35,424 bases of DNA from Stutzerimonas chloritidismutans AW-1 (lineage in GTDB: Bacteria > Pseudomonadota > Gammaproteobacteria > Pseudomonadales > Pseudomonadaceae). Below are positions 32,878 through 35,424 of this stretch, in pieces. Both the position numbers and the translations under genes were made by a program. Location: positions 1 through 35,424 of the forward strand of contig NZ_AOFQ01000035.1 in the NCBI RefSeq assembly GCF_000495915.1, in the 5' to 3' direction. Numbering within the stretch: position 1 is the stretch's first letter; the number at the start of each line of letters is the position of its first letter. Below the pieces are notes generated by a model, which was not told the DNA's origin, did not search any database, and saw only the letters and a list, made by a program, of their open reading frames with translations.

Positions 32878-32905
32878 TGTCGCATAACTTAGGAGTAACG
32901 CGACA
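32878..32905. other. 28-bp tyrosine-recombinase-core-like site (11-6-11)
   Basis: TGTCGCATAAC (32878-32888), a 6-bp spacer TTAGGA, and GTAACGCGACA (32895-32905) form two inverted 11-bp arms that match at 9 of 11 positions. This is the geometry of XerCD/Cre-like crossover sites. A further TGCGACAC, the reverse complement of the arm's outer part with one extra base, lies at 32837-32844. It sits 78 bp after cld. Confidence 0.5.
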
Positions 32906-32943
32906 GGTATGTCTAGCGAGCCACTAGTCGCTTAAGAACTTTT

Positions 32944-33211
32944 CTACTTATAGCCTCCTCTTTCTCTCATCGATCTCCTCGGCATCCTGCCGTCTAGAGC
33001 CGGCACATTGTCCAGCTTTCGAATGAGGCTCTCCAGCTTTTCCAAGTCGCCCTCGGCAATGGCTCGCTCGTCGGGAGTTAAAGGCACGGCCTCCAAGTAC
33101 CGTCCGATAGACGATTTGCTTTCCAATGCTTGGGCCCTTGCGCTGGCTTTCGGCAAGTTGAAGTGTAACCGTCCGCCGAACCCATCTCCCCGCTTCTTCC
33201 CGATAACGGCA
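32944..33211 (-). pseudogene. Gene fragment truncated at the IS66 boundary
   Basis: The C-terminal ~88 residues of an unrecognised protein. The part with coding character reads GRLHFNLPKASARAQALESK, then IGRYLEAVPLTPDERAIAEG and DLEKLESLIRKLDNVPALDG, a charged helical pattern. The open frame continues across the hairpin at 33212-33240 into IS66 DNA, so the true 5' end has been lost. It ends 38 bp from the recombinase-core-like site, so it may have been a small cargo or accessory gene of that element. Confidence 0.55.
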
Positions 33212-33240
33212 TGGTGTCCACCTATTTTTGGTGGACACCA
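33212..33240. other. Perfect 11-bp-stem hairpin at the left edge of the IS66 element
   Basis: TGGTGTCCACC (33212-33222) and GGTGGACACCA (33230-33240) enclose TATTTTT. The hairpin lies 26 bp before tnpA. It may guard tnpA from read-through transcription or lie at the element's end. A typical GTAA-type IS66 terminus was not found here, so the exact boundary is uncertain. Confidence 0.6.
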
Positions 33241-33266
33241 TTTCAAGCCACTTTCTGGAGGGTTTC

Positions 33267-33602
33267 GTGTCTCGACAGCGCCGTACATTCCCCAAGGCTT
33301 TCAAGGCCCAAGTCATCGAAGAGTGCGCCCAGTCCGGGGCTTCCGTCGCCGGCGTGGCGCTCAGTCACGGGCTCAATGCCAACCTGGTGCATAAATGGAT
33401 TCGCAAGCAGCGCGAGCCGCTACCGGTCGTGTCTGCACGCTTTGTCCCGGTGCCGCTCGGCTTTCTGCCTGCCGGGCGTACCGGCTCCGAGGAGCTGACG
33501 ATACGAATCGAAATTCCCTACCACGCCGGCAGTCTGTCGGTGCACTGGCCGGTGGAGGACGGCGAGGGCTGTGCACGTTTGCTTCGCGGGCTGCTCGCAT
33601 GA
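33267..33602 (+). CDS. tnpA: IS66 TnpA accessory protein
   Basis: A 111-residue IS66 OrfA/TnpA. It opens with the SRQRRTFPKAFKAQVIEE helix and an HTH of the transposase-8 kind (GASVAGVALSHGLNANLVHKWIRK). The start is the GTG at 33267 with TGGAGG just upstream. An in-frame ATG at 33228 inside the hairpin would add residues not seen in the family. It overlaps tnpB as ATGA (33599-33602). Confidence 0.88.
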   Translation: MSRQRRTFPKAFKAQVIEECAQSGASVAGVALSHGLNANLVHKWIRKQREPLPVVSARFVPVPLGFLPAGRTGSEELTIRIEIPYHAGSLSVHWPVEDGEGCARLLRGLLA

Positions 33603-33934
33603 TCCGCATCGAACGCATCTGGCTGGCCACCGAGCCACTGGACATGCGCGCCGGCACTGAAACAGCCCTGGCGCGGGTTGTTCAGGTGTTCGGTGCGGCG
33701 CAGCCGCACACGGCTTACCTGTTCACCAACAAGCGCGCTAACCGGATGAAAGTGCTGGTGCACGACGGCTTCGGTGTCTGGCTCGCGGCCCGCCGCCTTA
33801 ACGAGGGCGGCTTCGTTTGGCCCGGTCGCGAGCAGGGCACGCAGCGCGAGCTGAACCCCGAGCAGTTGCAAGCGCTGGTGGTCGGCCTGCCTTGGAAACG
33901 GCTGGGGCAGGACGCCGCGATCAGCCTGCTGTAA
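33599..33934 (+). CDS. tnpB: IS66 TnpB accessory protein
   Basis: A 111-residue IS66 Orf2/TnpB, recognised by IWLATEPLDMRAGTETAL and by FTNKRANRMKVLVHDGFGVWL. It is needed with TnpA for transposition of IS66 elements, by an unknown mechanism. Translationally coupled to tnpA. An 88-bp gap with no gene separates it from tnpC. Confidence 0.9.
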   Translation: MIRIERIWLATEPLDMRAGTETALARVVQVFGAAQPHTAYLFTNKRANRMKVLVHDGFGVWLAARRLNEGGFVWPGREQGTQRELNPEQLQALVVGLPWKRLGQDAAISLL

Positions 33935-34022
33935 CACCCGCATCGGCTATCAACCATCGCTGCGCGGCAATTCACCGAACGCCTTATCGTCAGGTAAGGA
34001 CGGGGCCGTCACAATCGGCCAC

Positions 34023-35424
34023 ATGCCCTCGACGACCTTCGACCATCTGACCCCCGAGCAACTGCGCGAACTGGCCGCGCAGTTGGCCGAGCGTGTCGTC
34101 CACCTTGATCAGCAGGTATCCGGTCTCAGCCAGCAGGTTCACTTCCACAAGACCCGCAACGAGCAGTTGGCCCACGAGATCGCGATCCTCAAGCGTCACA
34201 AGTTCGCCAAGCGAAGTGAGCAACTGAGCCCCGATCAGATCAGCCTGCTTGATGAACTGCTCGACACCGATATCGCCGCTATCGAGGCAGAACTGAAAGC
34301 CGTAAATCCCCCAGCGGCCCAGGGCGAACCCCGCCAGCAGCCCAAGCGTGCGCCGCTACCGGCCCAGTTTCCGCGCACCCTGATCCATCACGAGCCGGAC
34401 AACACCCAGTGTGCCTGCGGCTGCCAGCTCAAGCGGATCGGCGAGGACGTCAGCGAAAAGCTCGACTACACGCCGGGCACCTTCACGGTGGAACGGCACA
34501 TCCGTGGCAAGTGGGTCTGCGACCAGTGTGAGACGCTGATCCAGGCACCGGTGCCAGCTCAGGTGATCGACAAGGGCATCCCCACTGCCGGCCTGCTGGC
34601 TCATGTCATGGTGGCCAAATACGCCGACCATCTGCCGCTGTACCGGCAAGAGAAGATCTTTGGCCGTGCGGGTCTACCTATCGCGCGCTCGACATTGGCA
34701 CAGTGGGTCGGACAAACCGGCGTGCAGCTCCAGCCGCTGGTCGACGCCTTGCGCGAAGCGGTACTGGCGCAAGGTGTGATTCACGCCGACGAAACCCCGG
34801 TGCAGATGCTGGCCCCAGGCGAGAAGAAAACCCATCGGGCTTACGTTTGGGCTTACTGCACCACGCCCTTCGCCGACCTGAAGGCGGTGGTCTACGACTT
34901 CAGCCCGAGCCGCGCTGGCGAACACGCACGTAACTTCCTCGGCTCCTGGGGCGGCAAGCTGGTCTGTGATGATTTTGCGGGCTACAAGGCCAGCTTCGAG
35001 CAAGGCATCACCGAAATCGGCTGCATGGCCCACGCCCGGCGCAAGTTCTTCGACCTGCACGTAGCTAACAAAAGCCAGTTGGCCGAGCAGGCGCTGCACT
35101 CGATCGCCGGCCTCTATGAAATCGAACGGCAGGCGCGTGACTTGAGTGCTGAGGATCGGTGGCGGATACGGCAGGGAAAAACCTCGCCGATCCTCAACGC
35201 GCTGCATAAATGGATGCTGGCCCAGCGCGACCTGGTGCCTGATGGATCAGCGACCGCCAAGGCACTCGACTACAGCCTTAAACGCTGGAAAGCGCTGACG
35301 CGCTACCTGGATGACGGCGCCGTGCCCATCGACAACAATCGGGTCGAGAACCAGATCCGGCCTTGGGCGCTTGGACGCTCGAACTGGCTGTTTGCCGGCT
35401 CGCTACGCAGCGGCAAACGGGCGG
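34023..35424 (+). CDS. tnpC: IS66 TnpC transposase, 3' end beyond the window
   Basis: The frame runs from ATG 34023 without a stop to the last base, giving 467 codons so far (family length about 510-530). The N-terminal ~60 residues include a leucine-rich coiled coil; LKRHKFAKRSEQLSPDQ follows near residue 60. A zinc-finger-like region has Cys pairs CACGC and CDQC. The DDE catalytic triad is visible as D256 (HADETPVQM), D316 (CDDFAGYK) and E442 (NNRVENQIRPW). All are present, so the transposase looks intact as far as it can be read. Confidence 0.93.
   Translation, partial: MPSTTFDHLTPEQLRELAAQLAERVVHLDQQVSGLSQQVHFHKTRNEQLAHEIAILKRHKFAKRSEQLSPDQISLLDELLDTDIAAIEAELKAVNPPAAQGEPRQQPKRAPLPAQFPRTLIHHEPDNTQCACGCQLKRIGEDVSEKLDYTPGTFTVERHIRGKWVCDQCETLIQAPVPAQVIDKGIPTAGLLAHVMVAKYADHLPLYRQEKIFGRAGLPIARSTLAQWVGQTGVQLQPLVDALREAVLAQGVIHADETPVQMLAPGEKKTHRAYVWAYCTTPFADLKAVVYDFSPSRAGEHARNFLGSWGGKLVCDDFAGYKASFEQGITEIGCMAHARRKFFDLHVANKSQLAEQALHSIAGLYEIERQARDLSAEDRWRIRQGKTSPILNALHKWMLAQRDLVPDGSATAKALDYSLKRWKALTRYLDDGAVPIDNNRVENQIRPWALGRSNWLFAGSLRSGKRA

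Larger units (their letters stand above)
33212..35424 (+). mobile_element. IS66-family insertion sequence, right part beyond the window
   Basis: Contains tnpA, tnpB and tnpC in the standard IS66 order on the plus strand, all with intact frames as far as visible. The left boundary is set tentatively at the hairpin beginning 33212, where the frame of the interrupted gene stops making sense. The right end, terminal repeats and 8-bp target duplication are outside the window. Confidence 0.85.

Noticed and set aside
32878..32905. Chromosomal dif or XerCD plasmid site
   Set aside because: The left arm resembles a XerC arm (CGCATAA), but the right arm lacks the TTATGTTAAAT-like XerD arm; described instead as a generic tyrosine-recombinase-like core.
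1..35424. CRISPR arrays, tRNA or rRNA genes
   Set aside because: No regularly spaced repeats and no recognisable cloverleaf or rRNA sequence were seen on either strand.

Overview
The window looks like a chromosomal segment of a Pseudomonas-type gammaproteobacterium, most likely the Stutzerimonas (Pseudomonas) stutzeri group. Positions 1 to about 24,900 are uniformly GC-rich. They carry typical pseudomonad genes (hrpB, an xseB-ispA-dxs run, FieF, a YciC-like membrane protein) and short GTAGGGTGGA palindromic repeats. The hydroxamate siderophore operon resembles desferrioxamine clusters, and ferrioxamine E production is known for P. stutzeri. The organism assignment is inference; no rRNA or tRNA gene is present to fix it.

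Region by region. 186-8340: FieF-type metal efflux, a small lipoprotein, a secreted DUF6515-like protein, HrpB helicase, a periplasmic solute-binding-like protein, an SDR oxidoreductase, a VOC/glyoxalase-fold protein, a YciC-like membrane protein and a NYN-domain putative RNase. 8341-8607: repeat-bearing gap. 8608-11744: xseB-ispA-dxs isoprenoid operon. 11884-19717: a tightly coupled NIS siderophore operon (decarboxylase, N-hydroxylase, MFS exporter, acyltransferase, IucA/IucC-type synthetase, FhuF-like reductase). It is preceded by a Fur-like box and a FecI-type ECF sigma gene. 19807-24876: c-di-GMP genes. A lipid-anchored solute-binding protein overlaps a GGDEF/EAL enzyme, and a Cache-GGDEF cyclase is transcribed divergently.

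From about 24,960 the composition changes and the rest is accessory DNA. 25,019-30,292 looks like a small integrated replicon or satellite: two paralogous ribbon-helix-helix proteins, a two-winged-helix protein, an AlpA-like regulator and an HUH rolling-circle initiator (inovirus Gp2/YagK-YfjJ type). Palindromic operators and an origin-like stem-loop accompany them. An IS5-family remnant has broken into it. No integrase or structural gene is visible.

After it come a 5'-truncated umuC, a tiny IS66 relic, and a two-gene cassette of a cupin protein and a short-type chlorite dismutase. Next are a 28-bp tyrosine-recombinase-core-like site, a gene fragment, and an IS66 element (tnpA, tnpB and tnpC, the last running off the window).

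How the genes work together: the siderophore operon would decarboxylate an amino acid to a diamine, N-hydroxylate and acylate it, join the units with the NIS synthetase, export the product by MFS and release iron with the reductase. No TonB-dependent receptor or FecR partner lies in the window, so uptake and sigma control must be encoded elsewhere. The cupin-cld pair would detoxify chlorite and possibly related oxidants, and it appears to have been brought in by mobile DNA.
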